Below are positions 22,212 to 30,635 of a stretch of DNA of 37,029 nt, in pieces. The stretch spans positions 1-37,029 of the forward strand of contig NZ_JABRWH010000003.1 of the NCBI RefSeq assembly GCF_013248975.1, in the 5' to 3' direction. The DNA comes from Neobacillus endophyticus. GTDB taxonomy: Bacteria > Bacillota > Bacilli > Bacillales > Cytobacillaceae. Position numbers and translations under genes: made by a program. Below the pieces are notes generated by a model, which was not told where the DNA came from, searched no databases, and saw only the letters and a list, made by a program, of their open reading frames with translations. How positions within the stretch are numbered: position 1 is the first letter of the stretch; each line of letters begins with the position of its first letter.

Positions 22212-22897
22212 TGGTCTTTTTCAATAAAAATGGACAAGCAGTAAAAAATTCCGATTCTCAAGTTAAACAGGTAGAGGAAGCTTCTTTAGACCAGTTAGAA
22301 ACAACGATTCAGCAATTGGTGAAAAAAATAGAATTAGAAAACGAAAAAAATCAACGTGTAATCAAACTTCAAAAGAATAAATTGGAGCAATTACAAGGTC
22401 AGATGCAAACTCTTTTAAGCCAAGAAGGCAATTATAATTATGACTTTTCCTCTGGTCGAGTAAAGGGGTTTGAACTTGAACAATTAGGCAAGAAAATGGC
22501 GAAATTATCTGAGCAGATTTCACAAAAAAGGCATGAAGTTAAAAGCTTGGAACTCGATATTGCAATATTAGAGAGATCAAGGGATGAGGAGTCCATCGGA
22601 GCATTAGTGCAGGCTTGGAAAGATTACGAGACCAAAATGTTTAGTGAGTTTATTTCCCCGTTAGAACTTGAAATTACAGCAGCCAAAGCATTTTACTTTG
22701 AAAAGTTGAAACAGCTTAGAAGCAAATATAATATGCTGGAAGGTCTCACAGTCCATTTGACAGCCGGTGTCCTTGGTAACGAGCCAATCAATATTTATAA
22801 CTGGGTAAATTCAATTCATAACAAACCTCAATTGTTAATCACTAAGGATGATGAACTAAAGGAATTTACCATTATGAACACCTATCGGGCTGAATAG
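22211..22897 (+). CDS. Coiled-coil protein, 228 aa
   Basis: Residues about 25-155 are a long coiled coil with heptads (LDQLETTIQQLVKKIELENEK, then ELEQLGKKMAKLSEQISQK), and the C-terminal 70 residues are a mixed domain (GLTVHLTAGVLGNEPINIYNW). TTGGAGGAAGG precedes ATG 22211. It could be a scaffold-like phage protein; no family is recognised. Confidence 0.6.
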   Translation: MVFFNKNGQAVKNSDSQVKQVEEASLDQLETTIQQLVKKIELENEKNQRVIKLQKNKLEQLQGQMQTLLSQEGNYNYDFSSGRVKGFELEQLGKKMAKLSEQISQKRHEVKSLELDIAILERSRDEESIGALVQAWKDYETKMFSEFISPLELEITAAKAFYFEKLKQLRSKYNMLEGLTVHLTAGVLGNEPINIYNWVNSIHNKPQLLITKDDELKEFTIMNTYRAE

Positions 22898-22909
22898 GGG
22901 GCGTTGCGC

Positions 22910-23074
22910 TTGATTAGAACTAAACGAGTAAAAGATCTTGAACAAAAGATGATTGAATATGAAAATGCCATGCGTGTTGTCGAATTATTTCTCGTTGAAA
23001 ATGATTTATTGGACCAATTTAGCGCCTTTGTCAAATCGGTTGTCGAGGAATTCGAAAAAAGCCATCTAAATTAA
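22910..23074 (+). CDS. Hypothetical helical protein, 54 aa
   Basis: TTG 22910 with GGGGGCG six bases upstream, filling the gap between two coiled-coil genes. The 54-residue product (VKDLEQKMIEYENAMRVVEL, then DQFSAFVKSVVEEFEK) is helical and acidic. Not recognised. Confidence 0.5.
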   Translation: MIRTKRVKDLEQKMIEYENAMRVVELFLVENDLLDQFSAFVKSVVEEFEKSHLN

Positions 23075-23084
23075 GGAGTTTGAA

Positions 23085-23300
23085 ATGGAAAGATTAAAAG
23101 AGTTAATAAACCGAAAGCCTAGCCGTTGGGGAAACTTAACAATCAAGGTATTTGAAAGGGACTTGAAAATATTACAAGAAGCTTGTAATGACTTGATTGC
23201 TCGTGAGGAATATGTAAAACACTTACAAACGGAAAACGAGGAATTAAAAGAAAAGGCTAAACAACTGGAACAAGAACTCGATCAACTTAACCTCCTGTAG
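23085..23300 (+). CDS. Coiled-coil protein, 71 aa
   Basis: AAGGAG precedes ATG 23085. The 71-residue product ends in a clear leucine-zipper-like coil (KHLQTENEELKEKAKQLEQE). It may pair with the coiled-coil products just upstream. Confidence 0.6.
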   Translation: MERLKELINRKPSRWGNLTIKVFERDLKILQEACNDLIAREEYVKHLQTENEELKEKAKQLEQELDQLNLL

Positions 23301-23320
23301 TTAAATTACGATTGAGAAAA

Positions 23321-23353
23321 AGGGGCCAAAATTAAAAATTTCATTTTGGCTCC
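23321..23353 (+). terminator. Hairpin after the coiled-coil operon
   Basis: GGGGCCAAAAT pairs with ATTTTGGCTCC. No long T run follows, so it may be a weak terminator or an RNA-stability element. Confidence 0.5.
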
Positions 23354-23478
23354 ATATAGAAATCTGACTATATCAATCTAAATTAAAAATTCATAACATA
23401 AGCACAATTATGTAGGTGCTGTTTTAAAGGAAAAATCGAGCAGATAGGGTGGTTACCCATAGGACGGAGGTTGGTGAT

Positions 23479-23904
23479 ATGTCCCTAAGAGAAGCAGCGG
23501 AAGTGTCTCTTCATATAAAGGAAATTGGATCTACTGTTGAAGTAAAGGAGGGCATTTCTCTTTGGAAAATAAGAAAAGCTGTGCACGAATACTCCGAATT
23601 ACTCAATAAGCGAGAGAAACTTCAAAAAAGACTTATTCAGGTTAGTGGGAGGGATTTTGACCAAGAAATAGCCATAACTAAGCGACTAGAAGAAGTGGAA
23701 CAGCTTATAGAAATCATTAATGATGCGGTAATTGGTGAGGAAATTCTAACAGCAAGAGAAGCTACTATGGTAGATCATCGAATTGATGGGGAAACGTTAA
23801 AGGAAATCAGTGAATTCTTTCTCCTTAGTAGCCAAAGAGTAAATCAAATATTGCATGCTGCCTATAAAAAAATTTCTGATGCTGCTAAAGCTAGATATGA
23901 GTAG
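23479..23904 (+). CDS. Sigma-region-4-like phage regulator (ArpU type)
   Basis: A 141-residue protein. The C-terminal 50 residues (AREATMVDHRIDGETLKEIS, then SSQRVNQILHAAYKKI) read as a sigma-70 region 4 helix-turn-helix. The N-terminal 90 residues are helical. Phage late-gene activators of the ArpU type have this layout and precede structural genes, as here. ATG 23479 has GGAGG eight bases upstream; the frame is open from 23449. Confidence 0.7.
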   Translation: MSLREAAEVSLHIKEIGSTVEVKEGISLWKIRKAVHEYSELLNKREKLQKRLIQVSGRDFDQEIAITKRLEEVEQLIEIINDAVIGEEILTAREATMVDHRIDGETLKEISEFFLLSSQRVNQILHAAYKKISDAAKARYE

Positions 23905-23913
23905 GTAAAAGTT

Positions 23914-24723
23914 ATGTACCGGATGAGCCAATCAGAATATACGCAATATGAATTAGCTGAAAGACGTTTACAGGAGTTACGAATTCAACATGCCTATGAA
24001 ATACAACAAGCTTATGACGACATTCATCCTACCCGTTCTGCATTTGATTATGGTATAGGGTCCATTTATTCAGAAAGTGTAGATCCAGTTGAGTATGCTA
24101 TTCATCTGATCGAATTAAAAGAAGGTCATGAACAGCAAGAAAAATGGTGGAGTTTACGAGCAGAAGCTTTTTCAGAAGCTTATAAAAAACTCACGTTTCA
24201 AGAACAAAGCTCTTTAAGTAAATTTGAATACGGTAAATATCAGGAACGGCAAAATGTTTGGAATAGGCTAAGGGCTATTTTAGAGGAAATCATTGAAACA
24301 AAGCCAGAATTACAACGTAAATCTGTCTCTCTGGATCTAATTGATAATATCGAAGAAGCAGATATGCAGATTGATAAAATGAGCATGAAAGAATTGCTTG
24401 AGGATTATTGGGATAAGGACGAGGAAAAATTTGAAGAGCCTAAGAAAGAACATACTCCAACAGAAAATTTTCATATACAACCAAAGATATCTGTTTTCGG
24501 TGTGACAACATATTACCTTTCTCCAGAAGAACTTGAGGAATACAGGAGTGGAAAGAAAGGTGGCACTAGGTGGTTTACCTATTCTGATTATTCCCGAATG
24601 AAAAAAGCTGGTATGAGCTATAAAGAAATTGCAGCCGAAATGGGAATTGAAACATCTATACTTTCTCAAAGAGTAAGAGCTTGGAAGGGAAGTAGTTTTA
24701 AAAAGAAATCAGTAGGAGTTTAA
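23914..24723 (+). CDS. Hypothetical protein with C-terminal HTH, 269 aa
   Basis: Residues 1-150 are helical (ELAERRLQELRIQHAYEIQQ), 160-190 are an acidic linker, and the last 45 residues (YSRMKKAGMSYKEIAAEMGI, then SILSQRVRAW) are a sigma-like or resolvase-like HTH. It follows the ArpU-like gene by ten bases and may act with it in late-gene control. The ribosome binding site is weak. Confidence 0.55.
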   Translation: MYRMSQSEYTQYELAERRLQELRIQHAYEIQQAYDDIHPTRSAFDYGIGSIYSESVDPVEYAIHLIELKEGHEQQEKWWSLRAEAFSEAYKKLTFQEQSSLSKFEYGKYQERQNVWNRLRAILEEIIETKPELQRKSVSLDLIDNIEEADMQIDKMSMKELLEDYWDKDEEKFEEPKKEHTPTENFHIQPKISVFGVTTYYLSPEELEEYRSGKKGGTRWFTYSDYSRMKKAGMSYKEIAAEMGIETSILSQRVRAWKGSSFKKKSVGV

Positions 24724-24750
24724 ATGTGAACAGGTCACGGGCTCCACCAT

Positions 24751-24774
24751 AAAATTAACATTAATATTAATATT
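24751..24774. repeat. AAYRTT hexamer array G
   Basis: AACATT (24757), AATATT (24763) and AATATT (24769) in direct tandem. A separate palindrome ATTATC/GATAAT lies at 24796-24813. Both are upstream of the operon that contains the tape measure gene. Confidence 0.6.
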
Positions 24775-24852
24775 AGTGAAAACAAATATGTATTTATTAT
24801 CGTTAATGATAATTTGTTACAAAAGATGCGTTTTGTAAAAGAGGTGATACCA

Positions 24853-25146
24853 TTGGACAAGCAGTTTCAGAGGTTGGTAGAGCTGGAGAAAAAGAAAGAT
24901 GCGGGGACTATTACTAAGAGCGAACAGACTAGGATGGATAAGCTCATCATGAGGTACATCAGAAAGATGGAGAAGGAGTCTCTGAAATATCAAAGTCTTC
25001 TTCTTGAGCAGAACAAAACAATAGTCACACAAACCAATCTTTTAACAGCACAGGATGACATAATGAAACAATGTCACCTGTTCTTAAAAGAAAAGGGACT
25101 ATTAGAAGAATATAAGGTGTTTGCTCAACAAAATAAAATATCATAG
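24853..25146 (+). CDS. Hypothetical helical protein before the tape measure gene, 97 aa
   Basis: TTG 24853 has GAGGTG six bases upstream; a TTG at 24814 has none. The 97-residue product is one long amphipathic helix set (FQRLVELEKKKDAGTITKSE). In siphophages the genes in front of the tape measure encode its chaperones (gpG/gpGT). Position suggests that, but sequence does not prove it. Confidence 0.55.
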   Translation: MDKQFQRLVELEKKKDAGTITKSEQTRMDKLIMRYIRKMEKESLKYQSLLLEQNKTIVTQTNLLTAQDDIMKQCHLFLKEKGLLEEYKVFAQQNKIS

Positions 25147-25157
25147 GCGGTGATTAA

Positions 25158-27920
25158 ATGTCAGATATGCTCCTCGCCGTAGAAATACGGGCACTCGACT
25201 TCTTCACAGGACCATTAAGGTCAATGATCAGTTCAGTTACGGCAGCAGAAGGCAAATTTAAAACCCTTAACAACGCCATGAAAATGATGGGGAAAAGCAG
25301 AGCGGAAATCGATGCGATCAATGCCTCATTAACAAGAATGGGTGACCAAAAAGCATTTGCAAACATGGCTAGCGATTTACAAAGAGTGGGTATGGCAAGA
25401 CAAGATATTGCTGCAATGGAATCCAGTTATATGCGAATGGCTCAATACCAACGTGATATGGCTGCTGCTCAAGCTGAGTATACGGCAGGTCGAGACTTAG
25501 CAATGTCGGGGGTTGGGAATCTTGCAACAGGAGCTTTTGGGGCATTCGGGCTTTTCGAAATGGTCAAAAAAGCTGGGGAATTCCAAGCAAACATGACCGT
25601 TATTCAAGATTCAACAGGGGCCAGCACAAAACAAATGCAAGCATTCGGCGATGCGGTCATGAATACATCGGCAGCTGTTTCTAAATTTAATGACATGCAA
25701 GTTTCTCAGATAGCTCAAAAACTAACCTCTGGTGGATTCAGTAATATTAAACAGGCTCAAAGCTTGTTGTTACCCGTGTCAAAATATGCTGAAGTTCAGA
25801 TGTATGAGCATAAATCAAGTGATGCTCTTCAAAGTACACAGCAAGCCATTGAAATGGCTCACGTATTTAAGAACTATGACCCAAAAAGCTTCGAAAACTT
25901 TTTGAATGATTTTAATAAATACTCAATGATGCAACCGGGGGATAGTAGTTCACTCGTACAAACTTTGACCTATTTAGCTCCTAAAGCCCAGACATTGGGA
26001 ATGAGCCAAAGCGATATTCTTGGATTATCTGCAGTAGCTAATAGGGTTGGATTGACTGGTTCACATGGTGGTACCAATGCAGCTGACATGATTCTGAGGT
26101 TAATTCCAGGACTAGTTGGCGGTGGCCCAACCAAAAAAGGCACACCTAAAGCATGGGCGGCAATGGAAAAGTTAGGGTTTGTAGATAAGAACGGGAACTC
26201 GCCATTCTTTGATAAGAACGGGAAAATTGTTAATCTTAACGGAATGCTCACCACCATGATAAATGATGGTAAGAAACTGAACAATAAAGACCTTACACAA
26301 GCCTATCACGACATTTTTGGGTCGTATGGTGGGAATGCTGCAAGTATCTTAGCTAATAAGACAACTCTAGAACAATTAACACAAATGCGAAAGCAATTGG
26401 GTCATACCAAGAGCATGGAGCAGATTAACGCAGATTTGCAGAAGACTCCGGAAGGTCAGTTAAATTTACTTAAATCCAACGGCATGTCCTTAATGCTTCG
26501 GGTAGGACAACAATTGGCAATGACATTGAATCCTGCGATAGCCAGCATCAATAAATTATTAGGCAGTATGTTGAAATTTTCAGAAGCTCATCCAGGAGTC
26601 GCAAAAGTAATTGGTGATTTTGCGCTTCTTTCAGTAGGCATGGTAACCACAACAGGCATAGTCAAAATTTTTGCTGGCTCATTTAAAATGCTAAAAGGTG
26701 CCTTTGGTATGCTAAAGCTCACATCGGAAGCAGGCGAATTAACGAAATTTGGTGCCATCTTAACATCTGGACCACTCCTTGCTGGAATAGCAGCCGTAGC
26801 AGCAGGAGGATACCTTATTTATAAAAACTGGGGAACTGTGGGTCCGTTTCTCAAAAAAATATGGAGTGACCTTAAGAATTTAGGTCAAGGATTATTCATG
26901 ATTTTCACTGGAACAGGTGGAGGAAAGGGAATCGATCTCTTACAAAAACTCGGTTTTAGTAAAAATACTATATCAGGGTTAATGAAGATTGCCGGTAGTA
27001 TCCCACCAATTATTAATCAAATAAAAACTACAGTTGGAAATGCAGCAAAATCAGTTTGGACAACTCTTACATCAGCATGGGGCGGGATTGTCTCCTTTGT
27101 TAAGTCCATTTGGCCACAAGTCATGCAAATTACTCGAACGGTTTGGCCAATCATTTCGACAATTGTAACAACTTATATGAAAAATGTCTGGATAGAAATT
27201 AAAACAGTCGGCACAATCATTGGAGCTACTTTTAAAGCTCTTTGGACAGCTCTTGTTCCCGTTGTTCAAACGACGTGGAATCTTTTTAGAGATATTATTA
27301 AAACAGAATGGGACTATATCTCAGGCTTAATTAAAATAGGCCTAGATTTATTGACTGGTAATTGGAAAAAGGCTTGGACAGATCTGAAAACCACGACTAG
27401 TTCCTTGTGGAAAGATGTTGGAAAAATCTTCACTGATGGATGGAATGGAATAAAGAAAATTGCCAGCGGTTGGAAAGATGCTGCTTTTCAATGGGGAAGT
27501 GACATTGTAAGTGGATTGGTTAACGGAATCACAGGTATGTTCGGAAATGCTCAAAAGGCTATTGAATCTTTAGGTGGTAACATTTCTAAGTGGTTCAAAG
27601 GTGTAGTGAAAAGTAATTCTCCATCCAAAGTCTTTATGGGACATGGGAAAGACATTGTACATGGTTTAGCTCTGGGTATTGATCGTAATGCAGGAATGGC
27701 TCACAAATCCACAGTTCAATTGGCTAATGGAGTTAACAAATCCTTTAACAGCAATAGCGGAGTAGCAGTTGGAGGTAGTGGAGCAGTCGAAATTCATATC
27801 CATCCTCATCCACATCAACGAGCAGAGGATATTGCCGAATTGGTTATCAAAAAGATGGGGAAAGTCACGCGTCGAAACATGATGAACGCAGGGACAACAG
27901 TTAATATGGGGGCATTTTAA
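25158..27920 (+). CDS. Phage tail tape measure protein (TP901 family)
   Basis: A 920-residue protein that sets tail length in siphophages. Helical N-terminus (about 1-120), then the TP901 core (EFQANMTVIQDSTGASTKQM, then QTLGMSQSDILGLSAVANRV), membrane-like segments near 480-560 (IGDFALLSVGMVTTTGIVKI and LLAGIAAVAAGGYLIY), a region with regularly spaced Trp residues (about 625-790) and the usual C-terminal NSPSKVFMGHGKDIVHGLALGI motif. Full length, no frameshift. GGCGGTGAT precedes ATG 25158. No capsid, portal, large terminase or major tail gene exists in the window, so it cannot build a virion alone. It may be a relic or may interfere with a helper phage tail. Confidence 0.9.
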   Translation: MSDMLLAVEIRALDFFTGPLRSMISSVTAAEGKFKTLNNAMKMMGKSRAEIDAINASLTRMGDQKAFANMASDLQRVGMARQDIAAMESSYMRMAQYQRDMAAAQAEYTAGRDLAMSGVGNLATGAFGAFGLFEMVKKAGEFQANMTVIQDSTGASTKQMQAFGDAVMNTSAAVSKFNDMQVSQIAQKLTSGGFSNIKQAQSLLLPVSKYAEVQMYEHKSSDALQSTQQAIEMAHVFKNYDPKSFENFLNDFNKYSMMQPGDSSSLVQTLTYLAPKAQTLGMSQSDILGLSAVANRVGLTGSHGGTNAADMILRLIPGLVGGGPTKKGTPKAWAAMEKLGFVDKNGNSPFFDKNGKIVNLNGMLTTMINDGKKLNNKDLTQAYHDIFGSYGGNAASILANKTTLEQLTQMRKQLGHTKSMEQINADLQKTPEGQLNLLKSNGMSLMLRVGQQLAMTLNPAIASINKLLGSMLKFSEAHPGVAKVIGDFALLSVGMVTTTGIVKIFAGSFKMLKGAFGMLKLTSEAGELTKFGAILTSGPLLAGIAAVAAGGYLIYKNWGTVGPFLKKIWSDLKNLGQGLFMIFTGTGGGKGIDLLQKLGFSKNTISGLMKIAGSIPPIINQIKTTVGNAAKSVWTTLTSAWGGIVSFVKSIWPQVMQITRTVWPIISTIVTTYMKNVWIEIKTVGTIIGATFKALWTALVPVVQTTWNLFRDIIKTEWDYISGLIKIGLDLLTGNWKKAWTDLKTTTSSLWKDVGKIFTDGWNGIKKIASGWKDAAFQWGSDIVSGLVNGITGMFGNAQKAIESLGGNISKWFKGVVKSNSPSKVFMGHGKDIVHGLALGIDRNAGMAHKSTVQLANGVNKSFNSNSGVAVGGSGAVEIHIHPHPHQRAEDIAELVIKKMGKVTRRNMMNAGTTVNMGAF

Positions 27921-27921
27921 G

Positions 27922-28020
27922 TTAGCTGAATTCAAATTTGAATTTTGGCTGGTAGATGGCGAACAACTTGTTTGCCCATCTACCACTCGATATTTTAACA
28001 AAGGGACAAGTGAAACATAA
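27922..28020 (+). pseudogene. Tail-protein-like fragment without start codon
   Basis: The 32 codons after the tape measure stop encode FKFEFWLVDGEQLVCPSTTR and then FNKGTSET, like the first residues of a tail protein following the tape measure in many phages. They begin with TTA, not a start codon. The stop overlaps the next ATG (TAATG), as in a real operon. Either the start was lost, or ribosomes enter by a +1 shift at TTT-TAA-G at the tape measure end. Confidence 0.4.
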
Positions 28021-28691
28021 TGAGAGAAATCGCAACGCATTTTACTAAAAGAGATAACGGAGTTTATTTATTTCATGATACAGTCGCAACTTTAAATAAA
28101 AATGAAGTAGTCCAGAATGTAATTAACGGTCTTGATAATGGTCTTGTTGTCACCGGCTTTGGATCAGTAGATGGAATTGTAATTCAGAATTGCAAGGTTG
28201 CTATTTTAAATTCATATGGAGCGGCAGTCGGCAATCTGTTTGTTTCCAATTGCCCGATATTAGTAAAAGGCTTCTCAGGAAGCAGAACAGGGAAAATTTA
28301 TTCAGCTACTGAGCCTACCACCATTCTCCAGTACACCGGGAATGCAGGAGAATTAGGGACAACCTTAGAAGGATTCAATTTCCCTAAAAATCCAATTACT
28401 ACAACAGCAAGTTCAAACAATATTATTAATTTATTTACCATACCGACGAGGCTTGCAGGTAGGCTGTCCATTCAAAATAACGATGGGGCAAATATGATGA
28501 GTTACCTTGTAGATCTTTCTTACAATGGAACGGATTTAACGACGACAGACGAAATTAAAGTCTTAGGCGGGGCAATAAATATTGCTTCCCTTAGCGTAGC
28601 AAATGGACAATTAGCTCTAACTTGTAATACAAGTAGCTCGATTACCTTGAATTTGGTGTTGGATTTCCAAGGAGAATTTTATCAAGCTTAG
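28020..28691 (+). CDS. Probable tail-associated structural protein, 223 aa
   Basis: A 223-residue beta-rich protein without Cys clusters or signal peptide: repeated short strands and turns (GLVVTGFGSVDGIVIQNCKV and GAAVGNLFVSNCPILVKGFS) suggest a beta-helix or beta-sandwich, and the C-terminus is LNLVLDFQGEFYQA. Position after the tape measure and this composition suit a tail or receptor-binding accessory protein. No own ribosome binding site at good spacing; translation is probably coupled to the upstream fragment through TAATG. Confidence 0.5.
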   Translation: MREIATHFTKRDNGVYLFHDTVATLNKNEVVQNVINGLDNGLVVTGFGSVDGIVIQNCKVAILNSYGAAVGNLFVSNCPILVKGFSGSRTGKIYSATEPTTILQYTGNAGELGTTLEGFNFPKNPITTTASSNNIINLFTIPTRLAGRLSIQNNDGANMMSYLVDLSYNGTDLTTTDEIKVLGGAINIASLSVANGQLALTCNTSSSITLNLVLDFQGEFYQA

Positions 28692-28771
28692 AAACTATTC
28701 GATTTTTAAATAAAGCAAAGTGGGTGAGCACGTTTGTTTGCCCACTCTTTAAACAGAAAGGAGTTGGGGAA

Positions 28772-28945
28772 ATGAAAAACATTGTGAAAGTAAAGCACAT
28801 TTTGTCAAAAATTGATGATTCCGAAGTGGAACTGCTAAACGCCGTTCAAGAAATGCAGAATGAGGGTTTGGAAGTTGATATAACACATTCAGTATTACCT
28901 AATGGCTTCCTTAGTGCAGTGATCAGCGGATATGAAGTTAAATAA
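28772..28945 (+). CDS. Hypothetical protein, 57 aa
   Basis: AAAGGAG precedes ATG 28772. A 57-residue alpha/beta product (VEVDITHSVLPNGFLSAVIS-like second half, LEVDITHSVLP). It resembles the next gene product in layout, one helix of about 20 residues followed by a beta hairpin, and distantly the Cse60 type of small sporulation proteins. That likeness is weak. Confidence 0.55.
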   Translation: MKNIVKVKHILSKIDDSEVELLNAVQEMQNEGLEVDITHSVLPNGFLSAVISGYEVK

Positions 28946-28975
28946 TTTGGAATAAAAAAGGGAAGGTGAGAACTG

Positions 28976-29200
28976 ATGCGACCAGTTAGAATTAAAACTT
29001 TAGTGAAATCAAAGCAAGTAACTGCTAATCAAGTGGATTTCCATTCGGAAATGTTAAAAGTAAATCAGAAATTCGTTGACGAAGGATTAATGACAGAATG
29101 GGAACCACTACCCTGCAGTGATATTCATTCAATGTGTTCGATGATTAAAGGATATCAATATGAATTTTTTGATGAGTCCGGGCAAAAAATCAAAAGCTAA
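28976..29200 (+). CDS. Hypothetical protein, 74 aa
   Basis: AAGGTGAG precedes ATG 28976. The 74-residue product starts with a strand (RIKTLVKSKQVTANQVDF), then a helix and the hairpin SMIKGYQYEFFDESG. It appears to be a divergent relative of the 28772 product (SAVISGYEV against SMIKGYQYE). Function unknown. Confidence 0.55.
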   Translation: MRPVRIKTLVKSKQVTANQVDFHSEMLKVNQKFVDEGLMTEWEPLPCSDIHSMCSMIKGYQYEFFDESGQKIKS

Positions 29201-29235
29201 GCTTAGGGGATGAAGAGTATAAAATATACGTAATT

Positions 29236-29285
29236 AGTATTAATGTAAATATAAATATTAACATTAATATTTATATAATAATGTT
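29236..29285. repeat. AAYRTT hexamer array H
   Basis: Six hexamers in one register, AGTATT (29236), AATGTA, AATATA, AATATT (29254), AACATT (29260), AATATT (29266), then AATGTT (29280) off register. The longest intergenic copy in the window. Confidence 0.6.
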
Positions 29286-29323
29286 ATAATAGGAGCAGCA
29301 TATTCTTACTCCTTTCCTTAAAT

Positions 29324-29359
29324 ACCTACTACTGTAATGGTGGTGGGTGTTTTTATTTT
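29324..29359 (+). terminator. Intrinsic terminator
   Basis: ACCTACTAC and GTGGTGGGT pair (with G-T wobbles) around a 7-base loop; a T-rich tail follows. Confidence 0.75.
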
Positions 29360-29541
29360 TACAAAAAATTATTTATCAAAAGCAAAATAAAGGTAAATAA
29401 ATTCCTTTTACCGAATTAAAAAAGAAGTCACAGTATTAGTCGTGAACTTCTTATATATCGTAGTTGGAATTTATAATCGTTATTTAATCTTTGCTTGTTG
29501 TATTCTAAACAAAAGATTAGATCAAAAAGGGGAAGAAATTT

Positions 29542-30369
29542 ATGAGCAAATTTTCTGCAAAGGTTGTTAAAAGATCAATTCGAGATTTTGAATCAGCAGC
29601 TTCTGACATTTTAAATGCGGGCTATAATACATACAAAGCAAGAATTAAGAGATTTGTATCAATTATAAATGAAGACAGTGTAATTAACTCCATAGTTACA
29701 CCGTTAATGAATTTATCAGTTGATTTTGATCAAATACACACTTCAAATAATGGCTTTTGGGTTACGGAGTTAAACTTACCGACCGAAATAGACGGTCAAA
29801 TTGCTTACGTTCTACAGATATTTAGTCAAGTATCAAAAGGGGAACTTTCCTTAGAAGGTTTATCTCATAGAATATATAAGCACTCGCAATTAGATGAAAA
29901 TATACAACAATTTGTACTAGAAGTTGCTTCTCCGTGTTTAAGGGAGCTTCTTAATCGTTTAAATGATTTGGTCGAAGATGTGGTCGATGGTAAAGAAGAA
30001 ATAACAGGAAGTACTCTGCAAATATTTAATTATGGACATATAAATGCTTCTGGTGGCAGCAATATTGCTATAGGTAAAGAGATAAATCAGACATCTCATT
30101 ATGAAAATATCGTGAACAAAATAATGGATGAAGTAAACAAACACCAGCTAATTCCTGAAGAGAAAAAGGCCGAAGTAGAGAAAGTTGCAAATGAGGTCCA
30201 AGAGGAAATCAGTAAACCTGCACCTTCTCCGAGTAAACTAAAAGCTCTCGCTAATAAATTATATGGAATTGGAGAAGCGGCTTTATTAAAAGTGTTTTCT
30301 AAAGTCGTTACTGACCCACAATGGGGGCAAGCAGCATCACAGGCCATTTTTGATCATATAAATCTTTAA
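29542..30369 (+). CDS. Unrecognised three-part protein, 275 aa
   Basis: AAAAGGGGAAG precedes ATG 29542. Residues 1-60 are basic helix, 60-160 a mixed domain, 165-190 a short polar beta segment (LQIFNYGHINASGGSNIAIG), and 195-275 a two-helix bundle (KHQLIPEEKKAEVEKVANEV) with Pro-rich hinge and amphipathic end. The polar NYGHINASGGSNIAIG stretch followed by helical tail occurs in some bacterial proteins that carry effector modules. I cannot name a family. The gene stands alone between terminators, as defence or cargo genes often do. Confidence 0.6.
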   Translation: MSKFSAKVVKRSIRDFESAASDILNAGYNTYKARIKRFVSIINEDSVINSIVTPLMNLSVDFDQIHTSNNGFWVTELNLPTEIDGQIAYVLQIFSQVSKGELSLEGLSHRIYKHSQLDENIQQFVLEVASPCLRELLNRLNDLVEDVVDGKEEITGSTLQIFNYGHINASGGSNIAIGKEINQTSHYENIVNKIMDEVNKHQLIPEEKKAEVEKVANEVQEEISKPAPSPSKLKALANKLYGIGEAALLKVFSKVVTDPQWGQAASQAIFDHINL

Positions 30370-30396
30370 AACATCCTTTTGAGGGTGTTTTTTTAT
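30369..30396 (+). terminator. Intrinsic terminator
   Basis: AACATCCT and AGGGTGTT pair, followed by TTTTTTT, directly after the 29542 gene. Confidence 0.8.
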
Positions 30397-30542
30397 TGCA
30401 AAAAAAATAGAGCATATTCGCTCCCGTTAAGTACCAGCCCCACCTACGCTGCATACCATGATGGCCACCTTTGCCATCCGACCTAATTATATTGTAAATG
30501 AAAACGATTACAAAAATAAAGTTATTTGCTCAGTATTAAAAA

Positions 30543-30577
30543 ATAAAGGAGTAGCCCAAATGGCTACCCCTCCCTCG
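30543..30577 (-). terminator. Minus-strand terminator of the CPBP gene
   Basis: GGGTAGCC and GGCTACTCC (read on the minus strand) form a stem followed by TTTATTTTTT, 60 bases beyond the CPBP stop. Confidence 0.7.
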
Positions 30578-30635
30578 ATGTTGATTTAAATTTACCCTTA
30601 TGTAGCAACCATTAATAAAGGTCGCTTCTAACTAT

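Larger units (their letters stand above)
29201..29541. ncRNA. Intergenic region with hexamer array and a possible small RNA
   Basis: After hexamer array H there is TATAAT (29285-29290) and, 34 bases on, a terminator stem ACCTACTAC/GTGGTGGGT (29324-29348) followed by TTTTTATTTTT. A transcript from about 29297 to 29357 would be a roughly 60-nt RNA with no ORF. The -35 is poor, so expression may need the array-bound protein. A second hairpin, AAGAAGTCAC/GTGAACTTCTT (about 29423-29452), has no T run. Confidence 0.35.

Noticed and set aside
16953..28691. Complete prophage or phage-plasmid
   Set aside because: Large terminase, portal, capsid, major tail protein and lysis genes are absent.
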